Assembly (NCBI GenBank): GCA_044374195.1
Contig: JBILOY010000008.1
Coordinates: 36,538 to 100,537, forward strand
DNA: 64,000 nt
Direction: 5' to 3'
Source: CAIKZY01 sp044374195
Lineage (GTDB): Bacteria; Actinomycetota; Actinomycetes; S36-B12
The position numbers were made by a program, and so were the translations under genes. Below are positions 24,674 through 33,783 of this stretch, one piece after another. The notes under the pieces were generated by a model, which did no database searches, had not been told where the DNA came from, and saw only the letters and a list, made by a program, of their open reading frames with translations. The first letter of the stretch is position 1. Each line of letters starts with the position of its first letter.

Positions 24674-26638
24674 TCAGTTCGGCGTGAACGGGAACTGCTG
24701 CATGGTTCCGTCGGCCCAGGGCTGCTGGGTCGGGGTGAGGCGTTTTGCTGCGCGCTGCACGTCGAGCAACTTTGCCATGACCGCCTGAGCATCCGCGTAC
24801 GTCCCGTTGTTGTAGAGGTTGCTGAGCTCAGCAGGGTCGGTCGTGGCGTTGTAGAGCTCGAACTGATCAGCGGGCGGTGCAACTTGGCCGGTGGTGGGGT
24901 TCGGAGCCTTGACCACGGTCTGGGCGACCTTGGTACCGGGTGCATTGACCATTCCGAGCACGATGGTCTGAACATCCTGCACATTCGGGGTACTCCAGTA
25001 CTGCGGATTATCCCAGTAACGCGAGTACTTCCAGCGCTCCTTGGCGCCGGCCGGGCCGGTGGGCAGATAGGCCACGACCGTCTCGACACAGTTCGGCTGA
25101 TCGACCGGGGTGTAGGGCATCCCCACCGCCGAGACAGCATTTGCGCCCTTCAGCGGCTGATCGTCGGTCATGAAGTACACCGGCTTGTCGAGTTTGGTGT
25201 CGTCATGCTCGCCAAGTAGGTAGCCCGAGAGATCTTGGCCCACGAGCCTACGCACCTGGGTGTGACTCTTGCGCAGCTGCTTGGCCAAGGCCGTCTCGTT
25301 TAGCCCGGCCAGGCCGAGCATCGTCGGGATGAGATCAGCATGGCTCGTGAGGATGTCACTGGTCTCATAGCGCGGGAATAGCTCGGGGTTGTGGAACATG
25401 AAGGGCACGCGCATCATTTCGTCGTAGCCCGAGTGCCACTTCTGGAACATGCCGCCGTGAGCACCGAGCATCTCCCCGTGGTCGGAGAGATAGATGACGA
25501 TCGTGTCGCGGTACTGCTCGCGATCCTCGGTCAAGGTGTCGATGACTCGACCGATCTGCTCATCGACGTTCTTCTGCAGTTGGTAGTAGAACCGGTGGTA
25601 GGCCTCGTTGTTGTTCAACGGTTGGAAACCCTTGGGGTACTGCGCGACGAAGCTGGCCTGAGCAACCGGCTTGGTGCTGAGATCCTCGTTGGACGACGCG
25701 GTGTACGCCGGGCCGAACAGATTGCGCGGCACATTCGAGCCGGCCAATTGCTGAGCGAGGTAGAAGGATCCCTGCTGGCCCGAGGCGTCGGCGGCAAGAG
25801 TCAGACTGCCCCACACGGTGATGTCGTGCGGATTCACGAAGGAGGCCACGAGCAGCCACGGCTTGTCATTGCGGCGCAATTTTTGAAGCTGCTCGACGTT
25901 GAGGTCCGCGAACACCTCATCGCGACCTCGGCCAGCGGGGCCCGAGGATCCTGAGTTCAGGGGATTGCTGCCGTGGGGCTCAGGTCCGATGAAGCCGGTG
26001 AACCCGTACTGCTCAAGGCGCTCGGCCTCTAGGTACACGCTCTCGAGATACGGGTCGCGGCCGCCGATGTCGTTGTATGACGGAAGCGGGTTGTACGAGC
26101 TCGGCTGGTAAAGGTCGGCATCGGAGATATGCCACTTGCCTTTCCAGTAGGTGTCGTAGCCAGCCGCGCGGAACCAGTTGCCCATGGTGGGCACGGTGGT
26201 GGGGTCGAGCCAGTAGAGATCCTGCTCGATCGCGCTCTTGGCTGCGCCAGAAGTCTGTGCGATTCCGTGCAACGACGGGTACTGGCCGGTGTAGATCGAG
26301 GCGCGGCTCGGCTGGCAGGCGGTCGACATGATGTGGTGATGGGTGAACTCGACTGCATTGCGACGCAGGAGGTTCTGCGTGGTCAGGTTCGCCAGACGCC
26401 AGGCCTGCAATTCGGGGCTCTCGTAGAACGGGGCAGCACGCTGCTCGTCCATCATGACGATCAGGAAGTTCGGGCGCCTGCGCAGGCGGCCGCGCGGCTT
26501 GAACTTCGGCATCGGGGCAGCGTTGACGGTTGCTCCACTTGCTGCAGCAAGTCCGGCCACCGCGACAGTGGCAACGCCAGCATTCTGGAGAAGTCGGCGA
26601 CGGCTCAGGCCGTCAGTGGATTCAGTGTTCTCGGTCAT
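24674..26638 (-). CDS. Tat-exported sulfatase (arylsulfatase superfamily)
   Basis: A 654-residue alkaline-phosphatase-superfamily sulfatase. A Tat signal (SRRRLLQ, about residues 12-18, then a hydrophobic alanine-rich stretch) precedes the catalytic domain. NFLIVMMDEQR gives metal-ligand acids and STACQPSRASIYTG carries Cys108 in the CxPSR context that is converted to formylglycine. GKWHI, FVNPHD and YLSDHGEMLGAHG are the remaining active-site blocks. It should act outside the membrane on sulfate esters. No formylglycine-generating enzyme is in the window. I chose the ATG at 26638, which begins 5 bases after the preceding protease gene. Confidence 0.9.
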   Translation of the reverse strand: MTENTESTDGLSRRRLLQNAGVATVAVAGLAAASGATVNAAPMPKFKPRGRLRRRPNFLIVMMDEQRAAPFYESPELQAWRLANLTTQNLLRRNAVEFTHHHIMSTACQPSRASIYTGQYPSLHGIAQTSGAAKSAIEQDLYWLDPTTVPTMGNWFRAAGYDTYWKGKWHISDADLYQPSSYNPLPSYNDIGGRDPYLESVYLEAERLEQYGFTGFIGPEPHGSNPLNSGSSGPAGRGRDEVFADLNVEQLQKLRRNDKPWLLVASFVNPHDITVWGSLTLAADASGQQGSFYLAQQLAGSNVPRNLFGPAYTASSNEDLSTKPVAQASFVAQYPKGFQPLNNNEAYHRFYYQLQKNVDEQIGRVIDTLTEDREQYRDTIVIYLSDHGEMLGAHGGMFQKWHSGYDEMMRVPFMFHNPELFPRYETSDILTSHADLIPTMLGLAGLNETALAKQLRKSHTQVRRLVGQDLSGYLLGEHDDTKLDKPVYFMTDDQPLKGANAVSAVGMPYTPVDQPNCVETVVAYLPTGPAGAKERWKYSRYWDNPQYWSTPNVQDVQTIVLGMVNAPGTKVAQTVVKAPNPTTGQVAPPADQFELYNATTDPAELSNLYNNGTYADAQAVMAKLLDVQRAAKRLTPTQQPWADGTMQQFPFTPN

Positions 26639-26642
26639 GGCG

Positions 26643-27668
26643 TTAGTTGCCCTTCGTGTCACTGAGCGAGATGGTGCCCAGAACCTGGTCGTAGGTGAGC
26701 GTGTAGTCGAAGAAGAAGGAATTACCGGTGTTCACCGTCGGTGAGCCCACGGTGAGCACGCGCGCAAGATTGCGTGAGCCCTGGCGCCCGGCTATGAACT
26801 CATGCCCGTAGAAGGCACTTGAGCCTGCAGCGAGCTTGACCCGAGTTCCGGGGGAGAGCAGGTCGGCCGAAGTCTTCGGCACGCGCCAGAAGTTGCGTCC
26901 GACTACGCGCATGACGGTGAAGCCGGAGTCGAACCAGGTGGGCACGCATTGCTCAGGCACGGTGCCGAACTTCCAGCATCCCGGCGCTGCGTGGTCATTC
27001 CACATCCGAGCACCGTTCACGTCGACGCCCAGGTACGGAAGCTGGAAATGCATGATGGGGCTGACCGGGGGTTCCGCGCCGAGAACGAGTGCGCCTTGTC
27101 GAGCCGAGCGCGAGGTGGCGGTGCGCTCGAAGTGCAGGCTCCAGCGAAGACCGAGGGTGCCGGGCATCGATTTCAGGATGTTGGTCATGGAACCGCCGTC
27201 GCCGTCGCCGAGGCCGATGATCCCCGAGATGCCGCGGTTGGTCCATTGCCTGATGTACGAGCTGCCGGTGTTCACGTACTGCAACGCGACGGGCGCTGTC
27301 GTGGTGACTCCGCCGATGGTGACCGGTGCGGAGAACAGGGCGCCCGGCAGCTTGTTACCTTCCACAACGGTGGTGGCCTGCTTGCCCGTGGCTCGAGCAG
27401 AAGTCGGCTTCTCGAAGAGAACGAGTCCGATGATGCCGGTGTCGACCATGACTGAGATGGGGGCCGCCCTGCCTACCTGAATTTCCAGGATGCCGTTCTG
27501 GCCGGTGCGATCGGGCGTGTTGATCGTCCGAATCGGAACGGAGACAGCGACGGGCTCGCGAGCTGCCGAGCTCTGCACATCTGCGTCGTCGGCATGGGCG
27601 ATGCTGCTCGGGAAGACCAGCAGGCTCACGCCGATGCCGGCGATGATTACGGGGGTCCAACGGCGCAT
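26643..27668 (-). CDS. Exported pepsin-like aspartic protease
   Basis: A 341-residue secreted protein with a signal peptide (hydrophobic 8-25, cleavage near AHA). Two halves carry aspartic-protease-like sites: VMVDTGIIGLVLF (DTG) and TWFDSGFTVMRV (DSG), plus GISGIIGLGDGDGG and VLGAEPP, as expected for a bilobed A1-type fold; four cysteines are visible. The best-known bacterial relatives I recall are the mycobacterial PecA-type PE proteases. The ATG at 27668 follows GGAGG. It is co-directional with, and 4 bases from, the sulfatase, suggesting one exported unit. Assignment to the pepsin fold is an inference from the motifs. Confidence 0.75.
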   Translation of the reverse strand: MRRWTPVIIAGIGVSLLVFPSSIAHADDADVQSSAAREPVAVSVPIRTINTPDRTGQNGILEIQVGRAAPISVMVDTGIIGLVLFEKPTSARATGKQATTVVEGNKLPGALFSAPVTIGGVTTTAPVALQYVNTGSSYIRQWTNRGISGIIGLGDGDGGSMTNILKSMPGTLGLRWSLHFERTATSRSARQGALVLGAEPPVSPIMHFQLPYLGVDVNGARMWNDHAAPGCWKFGTVPEQCVPTWFDSGFTVMRVVGRNFWRVPKTSADLLSPGTRVKLAAGSSAFYGHEFIAGRQGSRNLARVLTVGSPTVNTGNSFFFDYTLTYDQVLGTISLSDTKGN

Positions 27669-27839
27669 GTGCACGGCCTCCAAGAAGGTGGCAGGCCTGG
27701 TGAGGGGCGCTGCGATCGATATTCAGGAGACTAGGCGGTGAGATTCCGATGTGTCCCCTGAACGGGCAGCATCCCATGAGATGGACGCAAACCTCGCATC
27801 GGTCACAGTCGTGAACTTCTCACCAGAGGTAATTGGCGG

Positions 27840-28802
27840 TTAACCGCCGAGATGCTTATCCAGGAATCGGCCCACGCGCTTGATGGAATCGGTCCAGGGG
27901 CCGTAGAAGTAGTGTCCAGCGCCCTTGTACTCCACCAAGGTGGCGTCCTTGCCAGCGCGAGTGAGCGCGTCATCGGTTGCCCGAGCCCACGAAATCGCGC
28001 AGCTCTCGTCATTTGTTCCGTGGAACATCAGGATCGGTTCGGTGACGCGGGAGAAATAGTTGCGCGCGGACATTGTTCGCCAGAACTCTGGTTCTTTCTC
28101 CGGGCTCCCGTACTGGGCGATGATCCTCTTGCCCAATGCGCTGTCGTAGCGCTGCCACTTATTGAAGTTCTCGACAGTGTCAGAGCTTGTTGCGGCATAC
28201 GTGATGGCCGCGTCATACACGCCCGGCTTGATCACCAGGGCCTGGAAGGCCACACCGCCGCCCATGGAACGGCCGAGCAGGGCGAGACGTTCGGTGTCGA
28301 TGAAGGGGAGCTTTGACTCGCGCACGGCCAGCCCGGCATTGATGACATCCTCCGCGTAACCCAGGCGCATGCTGAGGTCAGCCTGCGGATCCTTGTCGGA
28401 GCTCGCGTGATTGCGGTAGTCGATATGCAGGGCTACGTAGCCGTTGCGCGCTAACCAGTCTTGCTCGCGCCGGAAACCTTGCCCGGTCACGTAGACCTTG
28501 GGGTCGATGTAGCCGTGGGCCAGGACGACCACTGGGAAGGGCCCCTTGCCCCGCGGCTTGTTCATGATGCCCGAAATGGTGAGGTCACCGCTCTTGTAGG
28601 TGATGGCGTGCCGCGTGTAGGCGGAGGTGCCGCCGATGTCCTTGCGAATCCGCAGATCGCGGCCGTCATAGGTCGCGGTGATGGCAGCGGGGATGGTGGG
28701 GTCGACGGGCGCTGCCTGGGCCGGCGCGCTCAGCGCGGTGATCGAGACAGACAGTGCGGCCAGTGCGACAACTAAGGGGGCGACTACGGGCTTGAGGCGC
28801 AT
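27840..28802 (-). CDS. Secreted alpha/beta hydrolase (prolyl-oligopeptidase/DLH-like)
   Basis: About 320 residues with a signal peptide ending APAQA. The hydrolase fold shows VVVLAHGY (oxyanion region), ALHIDYRNH, the nucleophile elbow LGRSMGGG, an acid region MFHGTNDESC and a terminal histidine in GAGHYFYG. It probably hydrolyses esters or peptides outside the cell; the substrate is unknown. The start could be the ATG at 28802 or an in-frame GTG at 28820. It is a single gene between the protease operon and tRNA-Lys. Confidence 0.82.
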   Translation of the reverse strand: MRLKPVVAPLVVALAALSVSITALSAPAQAAPVDPTIPAAITATYDGRDLRIRKDIGGTSAYTRHAITYKSGDLTISGIMNKPRGKGPFPVVVLAHGYIDPKVYVTGQGFRREQDWLARNGYVALHIDYRNHASSDKDPQADLSMRLGYAEDVINAGLAVRESKLPFIDTERLALLGRSMGGGVAFQALVIKPGVYDAAITYAATSSDTVENFNKWQRYDSALGKRIIAQYGSPEKEPEFWRTMSARNYFSRVTEPILMFHGTNDESCAISWARATDDALTRAGKDATLVEYKGAGHYFYGPWTDSIKRVGRFLDKHLGG

Positions 28803-28883
28803 TCCTCGAGGGTACGTCACATCGGCTCATCCAGCGTTTTGGAGTGAAAGCCAGCGAGAAAAGAAACCTGCGAAAAGGAAGAA

Positions 28884-28904
28884 GGCCACCCGAAGGTGGC
28901 CTTT
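28884..28904 (-). terminator. Rho-independent terminator of tRNA-Lys
   Basis: A perfect 7-bp stem GGCCACC/GGTGGCC with a 4-base CGAA/TTCG loop. Read on the minus strand it follows tRNA-Lys by 6 bases and is succeeded by a T-rich tract (TTCTTCCTTTTC). Confidence 0.8.
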
Positions 28905-28910
28905 ACCTCG

Positions 28911-28983
<73 letters not shown>

Positions 28984-29045
28984 CTACCGTGCAAGTGAGA
29001 ACACTACCACCGTGATTAAAGGCACTCGAACGGCCTCCCGCCCGA

Positions 29046-30509
29046 CTAACGCAGCCGGGTTCCTACCTCTGCGGCGATCGCCTTGCCCATGACTTCTAGA
29101 CCCTTGGGGTTCGGATGAAAGGCGGCAGCAGCGAGCGGCCCCAGGCTGATCAGGCCGAAGGTCCAGGCCTGGTTCCCGGCACAGACACCGTGACCGATCT
29201 CGGAGTTTCCGCTGGCCCCCCAGGTCCCTGCGATATCCGACCAGCCCAAGGCACCCGCAGTTGCAGCAATCTGGCTATTGAGAGTGCCGGCGGTCAGCGC
29301 CATGGGCACGGTGGCGCCCGACGTCGTCACGTAGGAGTAGGGAGACTGGGGATCCGGCACTAGCAAGGTCGCTCGCGCCCAGGCGAAATCGGACTGACTC
29401 ATCGTCAGGTAGGTGCACGGAGCGCCATTCGCATCACGGGTGATGTCGGGATACATGGTCGGGAAGATGGGCGCACCCGGTGCCAGGCCTGCGAGTGCGG
29501 CATTCACGGCGGCGTACTTGGCAGGTAACGCAGCGAGGTTCGCCTGGGCTCCCGCCTGAGTAGACGGGTAGCCCTTAAGCGGGGGAGTTGAGGAGGGCTG
29601 TGTCGGACAGTTGGCCTGCAAGGCGCACGCCTGCAAGATCGCGCCGAATCCGATGTCATTGCCGCCGACTGAAAGCGTGATGGCATCGATGCGCTGTCCG
29701 GCTGCAAGCGCTCGCGCCTGCTCGACCTGGCTGGATGTCTGTCGAGCGCGGGCTTGTGGGCCGAGCACGCCTGCGTTGATCGTCGCCCCGCTGCAGCTCA
29801 CGTCGATCAAGGTCACGCTGAAGTACGGCGAGGATTTCTCGAGCTCGAGTGCAGCACGTGCCGGAGCACTGTGCGTGCTGCGTGCGCACGCAGTGTCGTC
29901 CCAATAGGGCGTGAAAGAGGAGAAGAGCCCAGCCTGCTCCAGGTAGGCATCGATGTTGCGTGGGTTGCCCTCACCCGAGGCGTAGGAGTCGCCCATGGAG
30001 ACCATCACGTAGTTGCGCACTGAGCCGCGCATTGTCTGCTTAACGGTAGATCGCCCGGACTTCACAGTGAGGGCGAAGGTGTACGTGCCCTCGGGCAGCA
30101 TCACGCTGCTCGTGCATTTCTTGATCGGCTTCGAAGGGGTGCGCACAGTGGTCGCACCGGTGACTGCCCAGGAGTATGAGTCGCCCTTCGATCCGCAGGC
30201 ATTGAGGACGACGCTGAAGGTGTTGCCCAGATACCACGAGAGCGAGCCGTTGATGAGCCGCTCATTGGGCTGAGCCACGTAATTGCCGGCGCCGATCATC
30301 GTCGCTGAGGGGTTGAGCGAGAGTGCACCTCGAGCGGGTACGCCACCGTCGCCATCGATGAAGCCATCGCCGTTAGCGTCCTTGCTCTGCGGCGCCATTG
30401 CCCAGCTGCCCTTGGCGCTTGGCCTATCGGCAGCCTCTGCGACTGTTGCGGTGCCGATAGTGGTCAAGACAAGGCATGCGGCGAGTGCGCCGGCGATCTT
30501 GCGAGGCAT
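29046..30509 (-). CDS. Secreted SGNH/GDSL hydrolase (lipase/esterase)
   Basis: A 487-residue exported protein. A signal peptide ends at AEA. Residues about 35-165 form an extra N-terminal part: a calcium-site-like DANGDGFIDGDGG followed by a beta-rich PKD-like region. The SGNH domain then starts with MVSMGDSYASGEG (Ser in block I), continues with SCSGATI and SVGGNDIGF (block III) and ends with AAFHPNPKG (block V His). It probably cleaves extracellular esters. The gene is divergent from the Cys/His-repeat protein, with 37 bases between the starts. Confidence 0.88.
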   Translation of the reverse strand: MPRKIAGALAACLVLTTIGTATVAEAADRPSAKGSWAMAPQSKDANGDGFIDGDGGVPARGALSLNPSATMIGAGNYVAQPNERLINGSLSWYLGNTFSVVLNACGSKGDSYSWAVTGATTVRTPSKPIKKCTSSVMLPEGTYTFALTVKSGRSTVKQTMRGSVRNYVMVSMGDSYASGEGNPRNIDAYLEQAGLFSSFTPYWDDTACARSTHSAPARAALELEKSSPYFSVTLIDVSCSGATINAGVLGPQARARQTSSQVEQARALAAGQRIDAITLSVGGNDIGFGAILQACALQANCPTQPSSTPPLKGYPSTQAGAQANLAALPAKYAAVNAALAGLAPGAPIFPTMYPDITRDANGAPCTYLTMSQSDFAWARATLLVPDPQSPYSYVTTSGATVPMALTAGTLNSQIAATAGALGWSDIAGTWGASGNSEIGHGVCAGNQAWTFGLISLGPLAAAAFHPNPKGLEVMGKAIAAEVGTRLR

Positions 30510-30546
30510 GCACCAACCGTACGCGACCGCTCCTACGATGGCTCAC

Positions 30547-31662
30547 ATGCGCAGGACAGTTATCTCTGCAGTAACCGTGGCTGTTCTCATTGCTGGTGCT
30601 CTCGCCTTCGTGCTGAACGGTCAGGGTGACCACGGGCATTCGGTGACCGCTGCCGGCAGTGCTGCTCCGGTCGCAACTCAAAGCGACGCCCAGAAAGACA
30701 CTCAGCACGGCACCCAGCACGACACCCACGAGGATGTCGCTCCCATGGAGGCGTCCTCGTTAACGACCGTGGCAGTCACTCGAGACCTCTATAGCCAGGT
30801 CAGCGCCGAATTGCTCGAGCTCCAGCGCGAGCAAGGCTCCGCCGCAGCGCTGGAAGAACTCGATGTGCGTTCGCGCGCTGACACGGCACTTGGTGGGGTG
30901 TGTCATGCGATCTCCCATGATCTTGGCCATCAGGCGCTGGAGCTCGCAGGAGGTAAGCCGGGCAAGGCACTGACCGTGCGTAATGACGTATGCGGCGGCG
31001 GCTTCACCCACGGGGTGATCGAGGATGCACTCGCGTCATCCAAAGACCCCGGACGTGACCTGTTGAAGATCTGCGCACCCGAGCAGGACGGTTCGTGCTT
31101 CCACGGCGTGGGCCATGGCGTGATGTTCGCGACCGGGCTCGATGTAGCGCGGTCACTTGATCTCTGCGATCTCGCACCGAAGGAGATCTTGTCGGTGCGG
31201 TGCGGTGAGGGCGTATTCATGCAGCTCTTCAGCGCGGATGTTGCCGGTGGCCATGCAGCCGGCAAGGGCTCAGATCCGCAGACCGTTGATACCGCCCGTG
31301 CAACCTGCGCCGGAGTTCGCATGCCTTACGCAGGTTCCTGCTGGTTCTATGCGCCCACGCTCTGGCTCGCCGAAACCCCTGATGACTTCGCAGGAGCGAT
31401 GCAGTGGTGCGCGGAAGCGTCCTCCAATTTCGGTCAGCAGCTATGTGCGAAGGGCGTGGGCAGTCGAACCATCAAGTACCACCCGGATGATCCGACGATT
31501 GGCGCTCGGGTTTGCGCGAATGCCGGCGAACTGACGAATGCCTGCCTGGCCGGCATGGGCTCGTATTGGTCGGTACATCACAAGGGCACTCGGCCCGCCA
31601 GTGACGTGTGCTCGCGACTAGGCAGTGCGCCGCTGGAGCGACGTTGCCTGCAGGTGACCTAG
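30547..31662 (+). CDS. Membrane-anchored Cys/His-repeat protein of unknown function
   Basis: A 371-residue protein (ATG at 30547; an ATG three codons earlier is possible). One N-terminal hydrophobic helix (about 9-26) is followed by a low-complexity His/Asp/Gln-rich linker (TQHGTQHDTHED) and a cysteine-rich domain. The domain repeats a theme: CHAISHDLGH, CGGGFTHG, CFHGVGHG, CGEGVFMQ, CWFYAP, CAKGVGS and CLAGMGSY, about seven related units starting with Cys, several with His three and seven residues later. The chain is probably extracytoplasmic and could bind metal or heme. I do not recognise a named family. Confidence 0.75.
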   Translation: MRRTVISAVTVAVLIAGALAFVLNGQGDHGHSVTAAGSAAPVATQSDAQKDTQHGTQHDTHEDVAPMEASSLTTVAVTRDLYSQVSAELLELQREQGSAAALEELDVRSRADTALGGVCHAISHDLGHQALELAGGKPGKALTVRNDVCGGGFTHGVIEDALASSKDPGRDLLKICAPEQDGSCFHGVGHGVMFATGLDVARSLDLCDLAPKEILSVRCGEGVFMQLFSADVAGGHAAGKGSDPQTVDTARATCAGVRMPYAGSCWFYAPTLWLAETPDDFAGAMQWCAEASSNFGQQLCAKGVGSRTIKYHPDDPTIGARVCANAGELTNACLAGMGSYWSVHHKGTRPASDVCSRLGSAPLERRCLQVT

Positions 31663-31672
31663 CGAGACTGCG

Positions 31673-31861
31673 TCAGTCGCATGCCTCGTAATCAAAGGGG
31701 CAGTGCCGGCAGCGGTTTCCGCAGCACGCTCCGCGGTGCAGGTGGTAGGCCTCGGTCATCACGAATAAACCGGTGCGCGGATCGAAGTACCCGTCGTCCT
31801 CCCGTGCCATAGCCTGGGCATGAGCAAGGGCAATCGCCTCGCTCTCGGAAGTCGAACTCAC
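31673..31861 (-). CDS. Small DUF5522-like Cys-rich protein
   Basis: A 62-residue protein with DDGYFDPRTGLFVMTEAYHLHRG followed by CCGNRCRHCPFD, a compact cysteine cluster that probably binds zinc. This matches my memory of the DUF5522 family, whose function is unknown. It lies in the minus orientation between the Cys/His-repeat gene and an SDR gene, 14 bases from the SDR start, so a short divergent promoter region is shared. Confidence 0.72.
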   Translation of the reverse strand: MSSTSESEAIALAHAQAMAREDDGYFDPRTGLFVMTEAYHLHRGACCGNRCRHCPFDYEACD

Positions 31862-31875
31862 GGAGAGAGTCTGAC

Positions 31876-32655
31876 ATGTGGGATTTCAGTGGGCGCCGCG
31901 TAGTCGTCACAGGTGCGGGCAGTGCGATCGGAATCGGATTCGAGTCGGCCCGGGTGCTGGCTGATCTGGGTGCCTCAGTCGCACTTCTTGGCCTGAGTGA
32001 GCGAGTGATCGATCGCGCGAATGAACTCAATGAGATGGGCTTTGACGCAATTGCGGCGCGCTGTGATCTCACCGATGCGGATGCCACCTTTGAGGTTTTC
32101 GAGATGTTGGCTGACGAACTCGGCGGTATCGACGTGCTCGTCAACAACGCAGGTATGACCAGCCACGAGAATCCGGCCGTTGCCGAGATGGGCGGCGTGG
32201 CTGAGATCAGTTATGCCGGCTGGCAGGCCGCCATTGCCCGCAATCTCGACACGGCGTTCCTGGCGACCAAGGCGGCATTGCCGCACCTGAGGGCATCGGG
32301 CAGTGGCCGAATCATCATGATCTCGAGTGTCACCGGGCCGCACATGGCAATGCGCAATCTCGTGGCCTATGCGGCAGGCAAGGGTGGCATGAACGGCCTT
32401 ACGAAGGGCCTCGCCCTCGATGAGGCACTCAACGGAATTACGTGCAATGCGGTGTCGCCCGGCTGGATTCACACCGAGGCGCTGACCGGACCGGAATACG
32501 AGCAGGGGTTCGCCGTGCCGCTGGGTCGCCCGGCACGGCCCGAGGAAGTTGCTTCGGCTGTCGCGTGGCTGGCTTCGACTGGGGCTTCGTACATCACAGG
32601 TCAGTCGATCGTGGTTGACGGAGGTAACTCCATCGCCGAACAGCGAGCACTGTAG
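31876..32655 (+). CDS. Short-chain dehydrogenase/reductase
   Basis: A 259-residue classical SDR. It has a cofactor motif VVVTGAGSAIGIGFE (a variant of TGxxxGIG), VNNAGM, catalytic Ser in MISSVTGP and YAAGKGG (YxxxK), plus the AVSPGWIHTEA substrate loop and a C-terminal ITGQSIVVDGGNS. Features favour the FabG-like 3-oxoacyl reductase group, but many alcohols are possible. RidA follows 9 bases after the stop, so the two probably share a transcript. Confidence 0.87.
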   Translation: MWDFSGRRVVVTGAGSAIGIGFESARVLADLGASVALLGLSERVIDRANELNEMGFDAIAARCDLTDADATFEVFEMLADELGGIDVLVNNAGMTSHENPAVAEMGGVAEISYAGWQAAIARNLDTAFLATKAALPHLRASGSGRIIMISSVTGPHMAMRNLVAYAAGKGGMNGLTKGLALDEALNGITCNAVSPGWIHTEALTGPEYEQGFAVPLGRPARPEEVASAVAWLASTGASYITGQSIVVDGGNSIAEQRAL

Positions 32656-32664
32656 GTTTTCCGC

Positions 32665-33063
32665 ATGGGTGCAGACAAGCTGATTTCAAGTGGCAGTCCG
32701 TGGGAGAGCAAGATCGGTTACTCCCGTGCAGTGGTGGCAGGCGATTACGTCCATGTCTCCGGTACTACGGCAGCGATCGACGGAGTAGTGCAGCATCCCG
32801 GTGATGCCTACAACCAGACCCTCACTGCCCTCGGCGTGATCGAGAAGGCCATCGCCCAGGTGGGCGTCACCCTCGCTGATGTTGTGCGCACTCGCTGCTA
32901 CGTCTCGACTGCCGAGGCGATGGATGATGTCGCGCGTGCTCATGGCGAGATCTTCGGCGAGATTCGCCCGGCGCTCACGATTCTCTCCGGCGTGGCCTTC
33001 GTCGATCCGGCGATGCTCGTCGAGATCGAGGCCGACTGCTACTCGCGCGATATCCGCAAGTAG
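32665..33063 (+). CDS. RidA family enamine/imine deaminase
   Basis: A 132-residue YjgF/YER057c/UK114 protein. The conserved ends are present: GYSRAVVAGDYVHVSGTTA near the N-terminus, and the RPALTIL segment, whose Arg in RidA binds the carboxylate of the substrate, then VEIEADCYSRD at the C-terminus. RidA proteins hydrolyse reactive 2-aminoacrylate formed by PLP enzymes. Its convergent neighbour is cysE-cysK, whose serine-derived intermediates could generate such enamines; the link is circumstantial. The gap to the cysE stop is 5 bases. Confidence 0.88.
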   Translation: MGADKLISSGSPWESKIGYSRAVVAGDYVHVSGTTAAIDGVVQHPGDAYNQTLTALGVIEKAIAQVGVTLADVVRTRCYVSTAEAMDDVARAHGEIFGEIRPALTILSGVAFVDPAMLVEIEADCYSRDIRK

Positions 33064-33068
33064 CTCAC

Positions 33069-33761
33069 TTAGATCGAGAAGTCATCCTCGGTCTGCCACA
33101 CGCCATCGGCGCTGATGTAGGAGTTCGACGTAGTGAGGTGCCCTGTCACCTGCATCTCGAGTTCTTCCACTCGGCGCAGCAGTGACTTCACGCTGGTGCC
33201 GACCGGATCTGGAAGATCGGCGTCCTCGCCGGTGGGGCGGATGCGCCCGCGCGAATCGGCAATGACCTGACCGGGTACCCCGACCACGACTGAATGATCG
33301 GCAACGCTGCGCAGTAGCACCGCGTTAGCACCGATGCGGCTGTCGCTGCCGACTGTGATGTCACCGAGCACCTTGGCACCGCTGCCGACCACGATGCGAT
33401 CACCGATCGTGGGGTGTCGCTTGCCCGGATCGAGGGTGTTACCGCCCAAAGTGGCACCGTGATAGACCGTGACATCGTCACCGATGACAGTTGTCTCGCC
33501 GATCACGACGCCGGATCCATGGTCGATGAACAGTCGAGCACCCAAGGTGGCGCCCGGATGAATCTCAATCTGGGTCAGGAACCGAGTGATCTGCGAAACA
33601 GCGCGACCGAGGAACTTCATGTGATGACGCCATAGCCAACTGCTGAAGCGATGGCCCCACACGGCATGAATGCCCGGGTACAGCAGCGCTACCTCAATGC
33701 GATTGCGTGCTGCCGGATCGCGTTCGACGATCGAGGCAAGCTCATCGCCGATGCGACCCAT
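33069..33761 (-). CDS. cysE: Serine O-acetyltransferase
   Basis: A 230-residue left-handed beta-helix acetyltransferase. It has HPGATLGARLFIDHGSGVVIGETTVIGDDVT with the active-site DH, then YHGATLGG, KRHPTIGDRIVVGSGAKVLG and GANAV (hexapeptide repeats). It acetylates L-serine with acetyl-CoA to O-acetylserine. A C-terminal tail of about 50 residues after the helix (EDADLPDPVG onward) includes a coiled segment SLLRRVEELEMQV, longer than in the shortest homologues. It lies 22 bases after cysK on the same strand. Confidence 0.93.
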   Translation of the reverse strand: MGRIGDELASIVERDPAARNRIEVALLYPGIHAVWGHRFSSWLWRHHMKFLGRAVSQITRFLTQIEIHPGATLGARLFIDHGSGVVIGETTVIGDDVTVYHGATLGGNTLDPGKRHPTIGDRIVVGSGAKVLGDITVGSDSRIGANAVLLRSVADHSVVVGVPGQVIADSRGRIRPTGEDADLPDPVGTSVKSLLRRVEELEMQVTGHLTTSNSYISADGVWQTEDDFSI

Positions 33762-33783
33762 GAGTGTCTCCGTATGTCAGCGA

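Noticed and set aside
24598..25140. N-terminal extension of the copper-linked membrane protein
   Set aside because: The extension lies over the sulfatase gene and terminator and has no family-like sequence.
27835..27848. Palindrome GGCGGTTAACCGCC at the end of the secreted hydrolase gene
   Set aside because: The stem is only 5 bp with a TTAA loop, overlaps the stop codon and lacks a U-tract; not enough to call a terminator.
30283..30537. N-terminal extension of the Cys/His-repeat protein
   Set aside because: It overlaps the divergent SGNH hydrolase and would put the signal-anchor in the middle of the protein.
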